A stretch of DNA of 64,000 nucleotides from Conoideocrella luteorostrata (taxonomy: Eukaryota > Ascomycota > Sordariomycetes > Hypocreales > Clavicipitaceae), in NCBI GenBank assembly GCA_032433595.1, contig JASWJB010000146.1, positions 1 through 64,000 on the forward strand, in the 5' to 3' direction. Below the pieces are notes generated by a model that was given only the letters and a program-made list of their open reading frames with translations, was not told where the DNA came from and searched no databases. Shown here in pieces: positions 20,317 to 31,988 of this stretch. Within the stretch, counting starts at the first letter, position 1. Every line of letters starts with the position of its first letter. The position numbers were made by a program, and so were the translations under genes.

Positions 20317-22857
20317 ATGAATCGGATCGCCTCATTGTTCCATCTCCGCTTGCCGCGCAAACGAAACGCGACAAACCAAGACAGCAGAGCCGCCGGGCTA
20401 TCAGAGGGGTCAGTTAACGCGACCAATGCGATGGCCAGCATGAACGATGCCAACATATTACAGAACCAAGACCCGAACCGTGCTAAGGTAGAGAACCTTC
20501 ACGTGGCTGCAAAGAACGGGCATCTGGATATATTGAGGACTCTTCTTGATGAAGGAGTTGATGTAGCAGCTCCGGACGACAAGGGACGGACATCTCTCTA
20601 CATGGCCGCCTGGCATGGCCACGCTGAGGTTGTTAAGTTTCTTCTCGAGAATGGGGCAGACATTGAGTCCTTGACCGCTTTTAAAAAAACACCTCTATAT
20701 ATAGCCGCTGAAAACGGACACGCAGCAGTGGTGAAACTACTCATTGAGCAAGGCGGGAATATCGAGTTAGCGAATAAGAACGGGATGACACCCTTCAGCA
20801 AAGCGGTCCAAAAAGGGCATTTGGAAGTGGCAGAGCTGCTCGCTACACATGGGGCAAATATCCAGACACCAGACATTGATGGATGCACGCCTCTACACTG
20901 GGCTGCTATGGAAGGAAACGCGGGGCTGATGAAATTCCTCACAACATGGGAACTGAACATCGATCAGCCAAACGAGGATGGACAAACGCCTCTCTACGAA
21001 GCGGCTTTCCGGGGACATCTTGAGATAGCAAAGCTGCTTGTGACAGGAGGAGCATATATAGACATCCCGAATAAGGACGGTCAGACAGCCCTATGTGCAG
21101 CTGCTATACAAGGACACGCGGCCGTGGTGGAGTTCCTTACCGAACAAGGAGCGAACGTCGAGATACGAGATAGCTTAGGAAAGCCGCTCCTGCAGCTCGC
21201 GATCGAGGCAGGGCAAGTAAATGTGGTAAGGCTGCTTGCAGACCGAGGGATCATCAAGATGACAGACCAGAATATATGGCCTCTATGTTTAGCCTCTCTG
21301 GATGGCCACTTAGAAATGGTAAAGCTGCTTGCTGAGCGAGTAGCGGACATTGACATCCCAAGCAGGGACGGGAAGACAGCTCTTAATATAGCTTCTGGAC
21401 AAGGACATGTGGAAGTGGTGAGGTTTCTAGCTGAACGGGGAGCGAACATCTACAAGCAGGACGAGGCCGGGGGAACCCCTCTCTTCTATGCAGCAGTCCA
21501 GGGGTCTATAGAAGTGTCGCAGCTGCTTGTGAACCGAGGAGCTAACATAGACACACCGGATTTGTTTGGAACGACGCCCTTGGGTGCGGCCGCTCAATAT
21601 AACCATATAGAAGTGGTAGAGCTACTTGCAGACCGAGGGGCGAATATCGACACACCGGATCAGAATGGACTGACGCCACTAGTTATAGCACAAGCTATGG
21701 AGAATGTGGAAATGGCGAATATGCTTGTCAAAAAGGGGGCAAAAACCGAGGATTCGGGCGTCACAAGATGGTCGCCTCTTTGGCTAGCAGCTTCCCAAGG
21801 AGAGGTGGAAGAAGTAGTGAAGCTCCTTGCGAAGACAGAAGTAAGCCTAGAGACACCTGATAGGCACGGAATAACAGTTCTTGGTGTAGCTGCTCAGCAA
21901 GGACATGTTGAAGTGGTAGAACTGCTAGTGGAACGAGGCGCAAACATCGAGACGCCTGATAATAGTGGTTATACCCCTCTGTGTGCAGCTGCTAAGCATG
22001 GAAATATACAAGTTGTAAGGCTGCTTACGGACAGAGGAGCGAATATCGAGAAACCGGAACTAGATGGATTGACGCCTCTGTGTGCGGCTGCTCAAGAAGG
22101 ACATGTGGAAGTGGTAAAGCTACTGGCAGATCGAGGAGCGGATATAGAGACGCCGGACAAGACTGGATGTACGCCTCTATGTACGGCTGCCAAATGGGGA
22201 AATGTGGAAGTAGTAGAGCTGCTTGCGGACAGAGGAGCGAGTATCGAGAAGCCGGACCAAGGTGGAATGACGCCTCTTTGTGTGGCTACTGAAGAAAGAC
22301 ACATAACAGTGGTCAAGCTGCTTGCCGAGCGCGGAGCAAGCATTGACACGCCGGACAACTATAAAAGAACGCCCATTTGGTACGCAGCCTCCCAATATTG
22401 GATGACAACCTTTGACGAAGAAGTGGAGCAGTTAGTGAAGCTGCTCGTGGACCAAGGAGCGAACATTGAAACGCCAGGGGATGATGGATTGACGCCTCTA
22501 TGTGCGGCCATTCGAGAAGGACATCAAAAAGTCGTAAAACTGCTTATAGACCTAGGAGCAAATATCGAGACTCCGGACGACTATGGAAGAGCTCCTCTTT
22601 GGTTTGCATGCTCCGAGAAAGAGGGGGGAGAAGAGCTAGCTGAGCTGCTTACGGACCGAGGAGCGAACATTGACATAACTGACAAAGACGGGAGGACACC
22701 GTTGTATGTAGCTGCTCGAGAGGGCAACGCTGAAGTGGTAAAGCTGCTCGCGGAACGAGGAGCAAACACTAAGAAACCTGACAAGCATGGATTCACACCT
22801 CTAGACGTAGCTTCTCAGGAAGGACATGAGGAAGTGGTGGAGCTGCTCACAGAATAA
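20317..22857 (+). CDS. Ankyrin-repeat protein with about 24 repeats (846 aa)
   Basis: One uninterrupted exon. From about residue 55 to the end the protein consists of 33-residue ankyrin units of the form G.TPL..AA..GH.EVVKLLL.RGA.I.TPD, 23 full units plus a truncated last one that ends directly at the stop. Units 14, 20 and 22 carry small insertions. Units 15-19 are very similar at DNA level (CCTCTGTGTGCGGCTGCT-type words), a sign of recent expansion. There is no signal peptide, membrane segment or NACHT/NB-ARC domain in the ORF, so this is either a stand-alone scaffold or the C-terminal part of a former NLR. Start alternatives are 20317 and an ATG near 20431; the repeats are unaffected. Confidence 0.85.
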   Translation: MNRIASLFHLRLPRKRNATNQDSRAAGLSEGSVNATNAMASMNDANILQNQDPNRAKVENLHVAAKNGHLDILRTLLDEGVDVAAPDDKGRTSLYMAAWHGHAEVVKFLLENGADIESLTAFKKTPLYIAAENGHAAVVKLLIEQGGNIELANKNGMTPFSKAVQKGHLEVAELLATHGANIQTPDIDGCTPLHWAAMEGNAGLMKFLTTWELNIDQPNEDGQTPLYEAAFRGHLEIAKLLVTGGAYIDIPNKDGQTALCAAAIQGHAAVVEFLTEQGANVEIRDSLGKPLLQLAIEAGQVNVVRLLADRGIIKMTDQNIWPLCLASLDGHLEMVKLLAERVADIDIPSRDGKTALNIASGQGHVEVVRFLAERGANIYKQDEAGGTPLFYAAVQGSIEVSQLLVNRGANIDTPDLFGTTPLGAAAQYNHIEVVELLADRGANIDTPDQNGLTPLVIAQAMENVEMANMLVKKGAKTEDSGVTRWSPLWLAASQGEVEEVVKLLAKTEVSLETPDRHGITVLGVAAQQGHVEVVELLVERGANIETPDNSGYTPLCAAAKHGNIQVVRLLTDRGANIEKPELDGLTPLCAAAQEGHVEVVKLLADRGADIETPDKTGCTPLCTAAKWGNVEVVELLADRGASIEKPDQGGMTPLCVATEERHITVVKLLAERGASIDTPDNYKRTPIWYAASQYWMTTFDEEVEQLVKLLVDQGANIETPGDDGLTPLCAAIREGHQKVVKLLIDLGANIETPDDYGRAPLWFACSEKEGGEELAELLTDRGANIDITDKDGRTPLYVAAREGNAEVVKLLAERGANTKKPDKHGFTPLDVASQEGHEEVVELLTE

Positions 22858-25132
22858 GAATCGGGCACCAAGACTGTCAAAACTATCAGGAATATGAGCC
22901 AGTTCCAGGTCATGAAATATAGGAGATGCTGTGAGACAACCCTCCGGTTGATGAAAATGTTAGAATTCCTGGATAAGATTCAACTATAAGAAGAGGTCTA
23001 ATTCCCTGTCAATTAGCTAGAATACAAGGACAATCCCACTCATCAGACATCCATAGCTGCTCACTTGTGACAAAGACACTTAACAAGCATGGATTGATGG
23101 CTTGGCTTCACCTCTTAATATTGTGTTGCTTCAATGGAAAATCTGACATGTACTATTGGGCTACGAAGTGGCTCGCGTGGCTCATGCAAGTACTGCCGGT
23201 ACTAACCGGGTGCTGGTCGGGTAGTGTTTTATGTCACAATTTAAATAGTAGTTCAATCAAATTATAGGAAGCAAAGGGGCTTCTCGTAGCTGGTACCAGA
23301 AGGTGAAGCAAAACAATAAACAGGGTATTCAATTCATCATGTCTATCTAAGAGAGAAGAAGAGAAAGAGGAATGCCCCTAAGCGCGCCGTATAAAAGAAA
23401 CGCGCTGGGGTGGCCACGTGACCTTGTCTGCGTGCCTTGACGGGATATTCCGACACAGATGCAATCTACCCCTATCCACCTTGCTTCCGACCACCACGTC
23501 GCTCTTTATTTTTTTTCCTCTCTCCATCCTCTCATCCCCTCTTTCTGGTCAATTCTAGCTGAGAAATACCAAATTTAGCGCTTTACTACATGGTATTTCC
23601 ATAAATGTTTTCCGTAGTCTTTTCCCGTAATATATCAGGTGTATCCGCTACCAGAGGAGGTGTATTAGCACAAGCCTATTAAGACCTAGGTAACAAGTTA
23701 TATTTTAGTTGTTCTACCCCTTTCTTAGACGCTTTAACGGCATGTTGGCGGCCAGAAACGACTAGTTTTAGTGGAAATTAGCGGTCGGATTAGGGGGTTC
23801 AAGAGCTCTTCTAGCGGCTATAATCTTAGAAGAGCTAGCGTCAAGATCATCACCGCGTCGCTTAATCAAATTAAAAGCTTCATTCCACAGTTTATTCCGT
23901 AGAATTCCCTATGCGAATTAGTCGTGAACGGTTCTAACAACCAGCACCTCTACTAATCTTTATAGCGTAGAGTTCAACCCTTGCTCCTATTAATTTCAAC
24001 TAGTGTTAGCACACTCAATTGTTATATCTTGTAGGAAACAATGAACAATCATCCAAGGGTTGCCCGCACCCCTATTTATGGCTCAAACGTTAGTGCGTTT
24101 AAAAAGGTCTTAGATAGACACTTGCGAATCACAACGACAAGACAAAGGTCGCCCGGCTTATAAATGATGCAAAAGTTAGTAGCCTTATCTATAACTTCAA
24201 ACAAACCCACTGTTATGATCATAAAGACGCGAGATGTAACCTATAACGGTGCTGCTCATACAGTCCTGTCGGATGACCGCTACCGCACGGCGAAGATAAC
24301 CGATAACCCTTAGAGCGTATAGCTATTAGACACGGACGAAGCGTAGTAGGAATTAGGAGCCAAGTTTATGAAAAAGCGAAGATGGTCATAATTCACTGAT
24401 CACTATACATAAAATACCGTACCCTCAAGACTCTTCTCTCAACTCCTAAAGCAGACGGTCAGCTTCTCTAGGTATAATACTTTCTTAGCAGCAGATAGGA
24501 AGAGGGTAGGTAAGTATACACTATAATCCTTAATAAATGCGTGAATACTTCCTTTATCTGCGCTCTACGCAGCCCAACGGCAGTAACATTCCATATGATG
24601 TAGTCTTGGAGGCGCTGTTTACCCCTCCGAGTTAAGCCCCGCCCCCCCCCCCAATCGGGCAAGGTTTTCTCGCCGCCATTCGCCCAGTCCACAGCGACGC
24701 CCACCCTTCCAGGGCTTCAATATAAACAGGTTAAACCTCCCACTACCTTATCAACTTATACTGTTTACTTCGCTCTCCTCCTTACCGAAATTTTTCTCCT
24801 CTCCTGGCCTGCTTACTACCCTCGTTCATTGCCACAAGTCCTTGTCTTTGCAGGTCCTCTCAGTTATTCCTTCGGTGGGGTTTCTCGAGGCAACTTTTTG
24901 ATCGCACGCATTCCTTAACTACCGGTGGCTTCCTAAGCCATGCGAAAGCTAGTCCGTATACTTTCCCATCCACGTGAATAAAACAGCTCATTGCAATCCG
25001 TAATTTGGTGTTAAGACTGAAAAATTTGCATATACTGGATTAACTAACGTCTTTGCAATTTTTATTTAGTGTTACCGCCATTAGTAGAGACATCCAAGGA
25101 CAATGCCTTTCCGTTCACAAAGAAGTCAGAGT
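22858..25132. other. Gene-poor, AT-rich stretch with retroelement-like debris
   Basis: Beyond the LTR-like block at 23231-23456, sequence at 23700-24400 is AT-rich with many stops, as in mutated transposon remnants. On the minus strand around 23780-23920 a stop-free stretch reads LWNEAFNLIKRRGDDLDAS; on the plus strand near 24215 the peptide KTRDVTY recalls the RDV.F motif of copia polyproteins. Both are too short for a firm call. A C run lies near 24639-24651. Confidence 0.35.
23231..23456. mobile_element. LTR-like sequence, family 2 copy 1
   Basis: Starts TGTCAC and ends TTCCGACA. Inside are TATCTAAGA, CGCCGTATAAA (23385-23395) and GGTGGCCACGTGACCT (23410-23423). The same words in the same order occur at 58.69-58.81 kb. 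TATA plus a CACGTGACC block would fit an LTR promoter. Outer limits are approximate and no target duplication was found. Confidence 0.4.
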
Positions 25133-25391
25133 TGTCAGAAGCAACAGTATGGAAGTGAATTAGATGGGGAAAATAATAGGTATGTAAATTGATGAATGTT
25201 GATGATGATAATTGATGATGATAGATGATCTGATCCTCTTCTAATTCCTGCCCATAAGCTATCTTTTATGCTTACTCTCCTTCCTGCCTCTGGCACATAT
25301 TCCTCTTATCGTTGGCCTCACCGAGGCCGCGGTCATCCCTAGTATATCGGCATTCTCTAATCTTCGGCGTCTCCTAGCGTTCTATCCAACA
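25133..25391. mobile_element. Solo LTR, family 1 copy 1
   Basis: Runs from TGTCAGAAGCAACAGTATGG to TCTATCCAACA and is similar over its length to 31989-32261: a shared GGAAGTGAATT, GGAAAATAATA, GTAAATTG.TGAAT, a GATGATGATA tract, CTTCTAATTCC and CTTCCTGCCTC. No internal retroelement coding region is attached, hence solo. No matching target duplication is visible (AGAGT left, AAACT right). Confidence 0.6.
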
Positions 25392-25491
25392 AAACTGCCC
25401 TGGTGATATTCCACATAAACGAGCGTTGAGCCATGCAGCTGCCGCCACATACAGCTTTTGGAATATATGTCATGGCTTTGCGGAATATGCA

Positions 25492-27499
25492 TTACCAAAT
25501 AACCACCCAAATGCCCTCATTGTCAATAGATTCGGGCTTTAAAGATGCTCCTCCTACTCTCTCATATTTTTCTTCGTGTAAACCATTACTCTCCTTATGG
25601 ATAATAATAGCGTGGTGTTCCAGTGATCCTGTGTCAGTTCCAAGCCTGTCACGCCCAATGACTACGCACCTCAAGTCATCAACATGGAATTTCTTGGCCT
25701 CGTCAAAGGTGACAGAGCTCATCATCTCCGACTGCGTCATGATCAGTCTCCTTGCGAAGCCCCGGAGCGTAGCTTCGCAGCTCCCTTCTATCTGCAAAAG
25801 GCGAGATTCTGTCCCTTTGTTTTCTTGCTGGGCACTCGACTTTTGAAAAGGGTTATGGAATTCGCCCTTAGCCCAATCAATCTCCTGGAACTCGAGCTTC
25901 ATATACTTGATGGCACCTTTCTTCGAAAACCACGACCAGGTTGGGGCATGTTGGCGAGTGCCCTGCTTTTGTTCAATGTGAACCATATACTGACTGCTAT
26001 CACGTTTCCATAGCAAGAGCCGCGCAAAATAAGCAGGGAAGAAGCCGTAGGCGGCTCTGGTTTTGAATGCCTTGGCTAACCGTTCTTGCAAACCCAAAAT
26101 TGCTACCGAGCGGTCGCATGGTCTGGTGAAGGCTAGTGCTGAATATCGTTCATAGAGATCTTGAACTAGCATCTGGCGTCCATCGCGGTAATATTCGAGG
26201 GCGGACTGTGGGAAGTTGGCGTCTCCAAGGAACGCGGCTTTTGAGCTGGGATATAAAGACCAGGTTAGCCAGGCATCTTGCGCGACTACCATTGCTACCA
26301 GTTCTATAACTCACTTGTAGAGGCGAGCCAGTGTCTCACAATGCACTCCCTCCCCACATTCCCAATATACCTGCGTTGAAGTATAGAATATGGTACGTCG
26401 CGACAGTGCTCTCTCTTGTAGCACCCATCCGCGGCTATTGAGTTCTCCAAGCTCCACGTCACGATGAAAATCATCAATATGAGGGCATACATACATCTGG
26501 CCGACATTCGGCACTTCCAGTTGCACACATGGTCGGGAATTCCGGTCTTTCAAAAAGCCTTCAAAGGACGACTTTGCCGAGCCGACGCCGATGGTGCAGT
26601 AAGCACCACTGAAAACTTGATCCATCCTGGTCGATTCGCTTTCCCAATCTTCCCCATCATCTTGAATTATGCAAAGAGAGTCGATCCATAGATGCATAAT
26701 CCCAATTCCACGTGCTACTGTCACAGCATCTTGGAAAGTGCGTGGCAATCTGCGCGAGTCAATGGACTGCATGAGCTCCATGATATTATGTTTGTAAGCA
26801 CAGAATCTTCCCACGTCGTTAGAGCTTCCCCAGCAATGGCTCAAAGCTACGTATTGATGGGGCCCGATTGAGTTCGAGTTTACGATGCGGAGGGGCTCGC
26901 CAAGCTCTAGAAGTCTTGTCGGCATTGGTGGAGCCGCAGTTCTATTAGCTCTCTCATCATGATATGGCTTGCAATTGCGGTGAGTGGAATCACAGACCCG
27001 GATCCATTCTTTAAGCAAAGTGAATTGCTCCAAGCTGCCTTGGGTGATGAGTTTTGGCAGACCAAGTTGTGCCCATGGTGGGATTGTTTGAGCTGATCAA
27101 GGTAACGCAACCCTTAGCTTTGAATGCAATCTGATCAATGCAAGATTTTGACTTACCAGGATTCACGTAAAGCGAGAGAAGATTAGGCCCGTTGTCAACC
27201 CCCACAACAGATCCGTTGCAGCGCAGCGATATCATGTTTGGTCCAATGAACCCTCGTCTAATCAAAGCCTCTTGGAGTAGCCGACACAAATCGCAATGCA
27301 TTGACGTCGATACAAGCTCTGATGTGTTGCGATTAAATTGAAAGGGTGGCCCCCAGCTTCTGTGTCTACAGTCGGTACACAGGGTTGCATGAGGTTGTAG
27401 ATCAGGCTTGACTCGACTCCAATTGATTATGTTGAATAAATTCGAGGCAAATGTGTTGTCCGGGCTGGTGTCCCAGACATCATTGAGCTTTCTCGATTG
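25492..27499 (-). CDS. HET domain protein (5' end not fully resolved)
   Basis: CDS complement(join(25492..26245,26315..27092,27157..27499)), with the 5' boundary uncertain. The HET signature is complete: YVALSHCWG, then LPRTFQDAVTVARGIG, LWIDSLCIIQDD and RGWVLQERALSRRTI. Upstream of the first Met at 27301 the frame stays open and reads LCTDCRHRSWG...MHCDLCRLL, a paired CxxC segment common at the N terminus of HET proteins. I therefore extend it to a possible acceptor at 27500; the first exon was not identified. Both internal introns (64 and 69 bp) keep frame. HET proteins trigger incompatibility-type cell death in filamentous ascomycetes; a specific role for this one is inference. The adjacent kinase gene is on the same strand. 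Confidence 0.75.
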
Positions 27500-27786
27500 C
27501 TGAGGACATGTTTCAGCAAATCAAACTTGCCAGCAGTGAAATAATAAGAACAGCTTACAAACTAAAATTAGTTAGTGCAAATCTCACCCGAATCGAAAAT
27601 CTTTATGACCTATGGGTATATTTACTATCTATAAATGTCTTCTATTAGCGATGGCGGTAAGATGGAGCCAAAAGGGAAGGGTCTCGCTGACATTCTGCTC
27701 CAGATTCGAGGCTGAGTTAGCTATGAGCTGGCAAGTTTAACTAGTCGTGAAGGGGAGTACTAACATACTAGATAAATGGTGTATAT

Positions 27787-29686
27787 TTAGCTTAAAATTG
27801 AGTTTCTGCTGTTGAGCTTATAGATACCTACCTCTTGTTTGTCGGGAATTGTCGACTGCTGTGTGCCGAGGGAGACCGCGGGCGAGATTTCGTCTGCCTT
27901 ATTTACTACCACATCAGGAACACCATCCCCTCTTGGCAGAGTCATCTCATTAGATTGTGGATCATCTGGAAGTCTGCGACCGGTTTGAAGTTCTTGAGGG
28001 TCTTGTGCAGCCAGCAATCCACCTTTGGTATGCATATCCATGGGCTGATGGGGACTGACGTGGATTTCTGGTGAGGAATATTCGAGGCTGATTGGACCAA
28101 GATACGAATGGTCAGATTGACACCTTTTTTGAATGTCAAGAATTTTCCGATGAAGCTCGCGTGCAATTTCTCTGTACCCCTCTTTGCTCTCGTAAATCTC
28201 ATGTACGGGTACAATAAGAAGCTTCTTCCGCACAAGGTCCAAAAGATCTCTTTGCGCTTTATTGTTCTCGATACGGCTCTCCATGAAGTCTAGACACGAA
28301 GTCACGTGTGAATCTATGCTGTACTTCTGCGTTGGTGTTCCCTTTTCTCCGAACGGAGTCCAGAAATACCTCGTGTGCTTCCTGAAAGTCTGCACATCTT
28401 CGTAACCATGGATGAGCCATACTAGTAACTCGATGATAATGCAGCCCATAGACCAAATATCATATTGCCTTGATCGAGGCTTTGTAGTGCCTCGGTTCTC
28501 ATCCATCTCTGGAGGCTCGTATCGAGATGTGCCAGAAGGGGTCGAAGTGTGAATATTGCGCCGATCTCGCTGTCTAGTATTGGCTTCTTTCTCGTGGAAT
28601 TTTGCAAGACCTAGGTCTGCAAGCTGAAGCATACCTAGACTATTTCCGTCCCTAAACCAGAGTATATTTTCTGGTTTGAGATCACCATGTCTGCAGTTAT
28701 TATCGTGAAGAAGTTCTAGCGCAGAACAAATTCCTACAAGCTGGTCGAAGACCCACTGAAGGTGTTGCTGGTTTTTGCGGTTTTTGTCATGCGTCTCCCA
28801 ATAGTTACTTAGGTTGCCGCCATTAGCCCAAGGGAAGATTAAACATCTATCGTTATGGATCGAATACGCGGCGATTGGCTTTATAAGATGATGCGACTTA
28901 TATTGCCGTAATTCCTCGAGATTTTTCGCCTCCTTGTCAAAAAATTCAGCCAAGTCGTCAATATTTTTAGCCTTTTTAATAGCGATTTTGATTCCTTCTA
29001 CACCAGGCATAAGTTTCTAGAGATTATTAGTTTAGCGATTCTGATGCCTTTCATAAAGGTTTTCTTACAGCTTTTAATGCTGGTATATGCGCTGGGTGAA
29101 TCATAACTTGTGACACCTCGCCAAAGAACCCGCTGCTCGTTGGTTTCTTCGCAACTTCGAGATATGGTAAGATTCGATTCTTGTTGAATTTGTGTTGAAA
29201 TTTAGTCTCTCTGAATACAGGAGCAATCAGTTGCCACTGATTAGAGCCAAAAAGCGTCCGGAGATTTTGATCCCACTTTTCGAAAACTGGGTACTCTTTC
29301 ATGTTATGTTCCTCTTTTTCAAGAGTTCGCCCATGTCCGTTAACGAATCCAAGCGGCAGGGAGTCATCTGTAACTCCACACTCTTGTAAATCCTCCAACT
29401 TCGTAAAATGTTGCTCCGTACTCGAAAAGATCAGGACAAAGATAAGAAACAGTCGACGGGCACCAGCATTAAATACGAAATTCACGAGCTTCTCCAATTG
29501 CACTCCAAAAATTCCTGTTTCAGCAAGAATTTTTCTGACGATATCTGGAGTCACGAATTCGTCTAGCTTGTCATCAGGTAGGAATTGCTCACTTTCTGCA
29601 CCATATGCGTATCGAAAGCCTTCCGTGACTTGCTTGGTGAGTTTTTTGATTTCGGGATATTTTCTTTCCAGTGTATCTTGAGCCAT
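27787..29686 (-). CDS. Protein kinase, HGD/DLG type, with novel N-terminal domain (615 aa)
   Basis: CDS complement(join(27787..29016,29069..29686)). Exon 1 (206 codons) starts MAQDTLERKYPEIKK and carries an uncharacterised N-terminal region, then a glycine loop SGFFGEV. The intron is 52 bp, and exon 2 opens with KLMPGVEGIKIAIKK (AxK lysine). The catalytic loop is CRHGDLKPENILWF, where the usual Arg of HRD is Gly; the metal motif is ADLGLAKF (DLG for DFG), and the activation segment ends YEPPEMDE. Asp, Asn and Lys needed for catalysis are kept. A polar tail of ~120 residues follows. The second kinase at 34302 shares HGD, DLG, ILWF and an IHPxH insert in the N-lobe, so they are relatives. Substrate unknown. 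Confidence 0.8.
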
Positions 29687-30846
29687 AGCTTATTTGCATT
29701 AATTCACCGTCGAAATTGGAAATACCCCGCAATTGCAGGTCAAAGATATGAGTATATAAAATGATATGACGCAGCTTTTGCACCGTCCTCTGCGTGATCT
29801 CACTAGCAGTAGTTTGGTGTCTGCCCAGATGGTAAGCCTGGATGTCTTGAAGGGAATAAGCCAGACATTCAGTTTTTCAAGAATGTTTATGTTGCGATGA
29901 GAATTGCTCCTGCCAGGAATATCAGTGCCGTAGACAGCTAGATTAGTGGGGAAATTAGTGATGCAGCTGAAGGAGCTAGATGATGACTGCAGGAGGTTTT
30001 CAGCCGTGCAAGTACATAATGGACACCGAGGGAATCCGACGGAATTCTGTGGGAAAGACGAGTCGGACTTCTAGGCATAGAAGGAAGAAATTCCCCGTGA
30101 ATAGAAGTCATTGAACATCATTAAGTTTTTCTATTTCTTCCATCTTCTAATGTGTCATATTGCTCTTTGAACATGGCCTCCCTAACGCAACAGTTTAATA
30201 CCTGAGTCCTCAGCAGTTGGGCACATTTTGGTGGAGTTGGATGGGCGCATTCCACCTAGGCTTTCGATAGGCTGGGTGTTAGAGCTGGGATGGTCAAGTG
30301 GCGAATGCGGCGAAAGTGTGGTACTGCTTGGGGGTGTGAGTGGTCGCCACCTAACTTGGCCGCCGCTAGACGGTAATGTTTTATTCTACCGTCTCACTAT
30401 TTGACAGCCTCACTATTTGAAAGCCTCACTATTTGACAGCCTCACTATTTGAAGGCCTCGCTATTTGAAGCCCTCACTATTTGACAGCCTCACTGTATCG
30501 CGGCGATTTTTAAATGTAAAAGAGAGCAGCCAATCAACGGCTCTTACGAGAGAAGACTCGGTATTTATGCGCCTTAGGTGACAGGATCAGCCTATATTGC
30601 TTCTGGTGAAGGCGAGTTGTTGGAATGCCGGCTCTGGCAGGGTCAGTGAGTAAGGCACAGCGACGACTGCTAAACCGTATTTAGTCTACCGAATATGTTT
30701 CGCCAAAGCGTATTTAAGACTTCTTCATGAAACTGTATTCAAGACTTCTTCAAAAGCCTATTGTCCACCAATGATACCATCCAAATCCTGGGCTTGATGA
30801 ACCCAGGGGCCGAAATCTTCTCGCCAAGGAGTTCCCCGATTCTTCT
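29687..30846. other. Intergenic between divergent kinase and DUF6594 genes
   Basis: Promoter region for both flanking genes; contains the 16-bp repeat at 30393-30494. No gene seen. Confidence 0.45.
30393..30494. repeat. 16-bp tandem repeat CCTCACTATTTGACAG, about 6 copies
   Basis: Six units differing at one or two bases (GACAG/GAAAG/GAAGG). Unrelated in sequence to the 16-bp array at 7 kb. Confidence 0.85.
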
Positions 30847-31736
30847 ATGGAACCACTCCAGAAAGTTTCGGTCGCTGTTGACAGGGACGACGTGTTAAAA
30901 CATCTCTCAGCGCTTCCGTATCACGAGCGTATAACTAGCTTTCTCCGTGGCTCGACGAGACACTGGGTCCCGGGTGGAACGACTGTTGTTGATTTCAGGC
31001 CGTTATTTACAGTCGCGATTCATCACCTTCAGCACCGGCTAACAGAGGAGATTCAGAAAGCCAGCAACGAGACTGTGACGAGCCAGCAATTGGAGGATAT
31101 AGGAGAAACAATCCACAAGTACAGTATAGCTTTGCCATGCCCATGTTTTGCCATTAAACCCTAGTCCTGACCACACATGTATTTGCAGCCAATGCTCTCC
31201 GGGACTTCGAGTTCATACATGCGAATCGATGGGACACGCATTTTGTCAAAGACATCGCGGCATCTCGATTAGATGACGGGCCCGGGTCCGGGCTTCAGGC
31301 TGCGCTTATTGCTGAACATCGCCTTGAAGTCAGCGACTCGCACTGCAGCCTATTTCAGGATTCTGATCTCCTCGGCTCATTCAATCATCTATTAATGCAA
31401 CACAGCAGTGCGATTGGGCGCAGTCTAGGTACTGGTCGGGCACAATTTGTAGCGGAAAAGGAGAGAAGGGAGAATATACGTATGGCAACAAAGCGATTTG
31501 GGTTTGCTATCGTCGGTGGGTTAACTGTCGTGGTGCCAATGCTCATATTAATCGCAAACAATGCGACACCCAAGTCACTGTCGGTCATTTCAGTATCAAT
31601 ATTTCTATTTGCGTTGTGCGTTGCAGTTTTTTCTAAAGCAGGACCTGAAAACCTTCTTGCGGCCACAGCGGCGTACTCAGCTGTACTGATAGCGCTGCTC
31701 GGGACGGGGAATGGCTCCAATGCAAGCATTTCTTAG
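30847..31736 (+). CDS. DUF6594 membrane protein (274 aa)
   Basis: CDS join(30847..31123,31189..31736). The donor GTATAG at 31124 (rather than the nearby GTACAG) and acceptor TTTGCAG at 31188 give the in-frame junction HKYTNALRDFEFIHANRW. Soluble helical N-terminal part with the DUF6594-like block ALRDFEFI; C-terminal ~80 residues hold three hydrophobic segments (FAIVGGLTVVVPMLILIA, VISVSIFLFALCVAVF, LLAATAAYSAVLIALLG), the usual DUF6594 layout. Predicted integral membrane protein; molecular role of the family is not established to my knowledge. A second member lies at 43337-44282 on the other strand, so two copies sit within 14 kb. Confidence 0.78.
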
Positions 31737-31988
31737 CAGATCAATGCATATCACAATGTGGCAATATCGGTGCGAAATGGAGCAAAATTGACGTATAATC
31801 CCGGCCTGTTCATGTTTATCAAGGAAAGCGGAGCTTTGCCTGAGATTTGCGATTAAGCAAGGCGAGGGCTAGAGCAGGGAGAAGCGTGGCTTCCCGCTTT
31901 GCATCCTTGATGAGCTGGCACATGTGGTATCCAGTTTCTCTGCCTCTCTCTGATTCGTTCGGCTATTGGTTAACGAAATTCGTGATAT

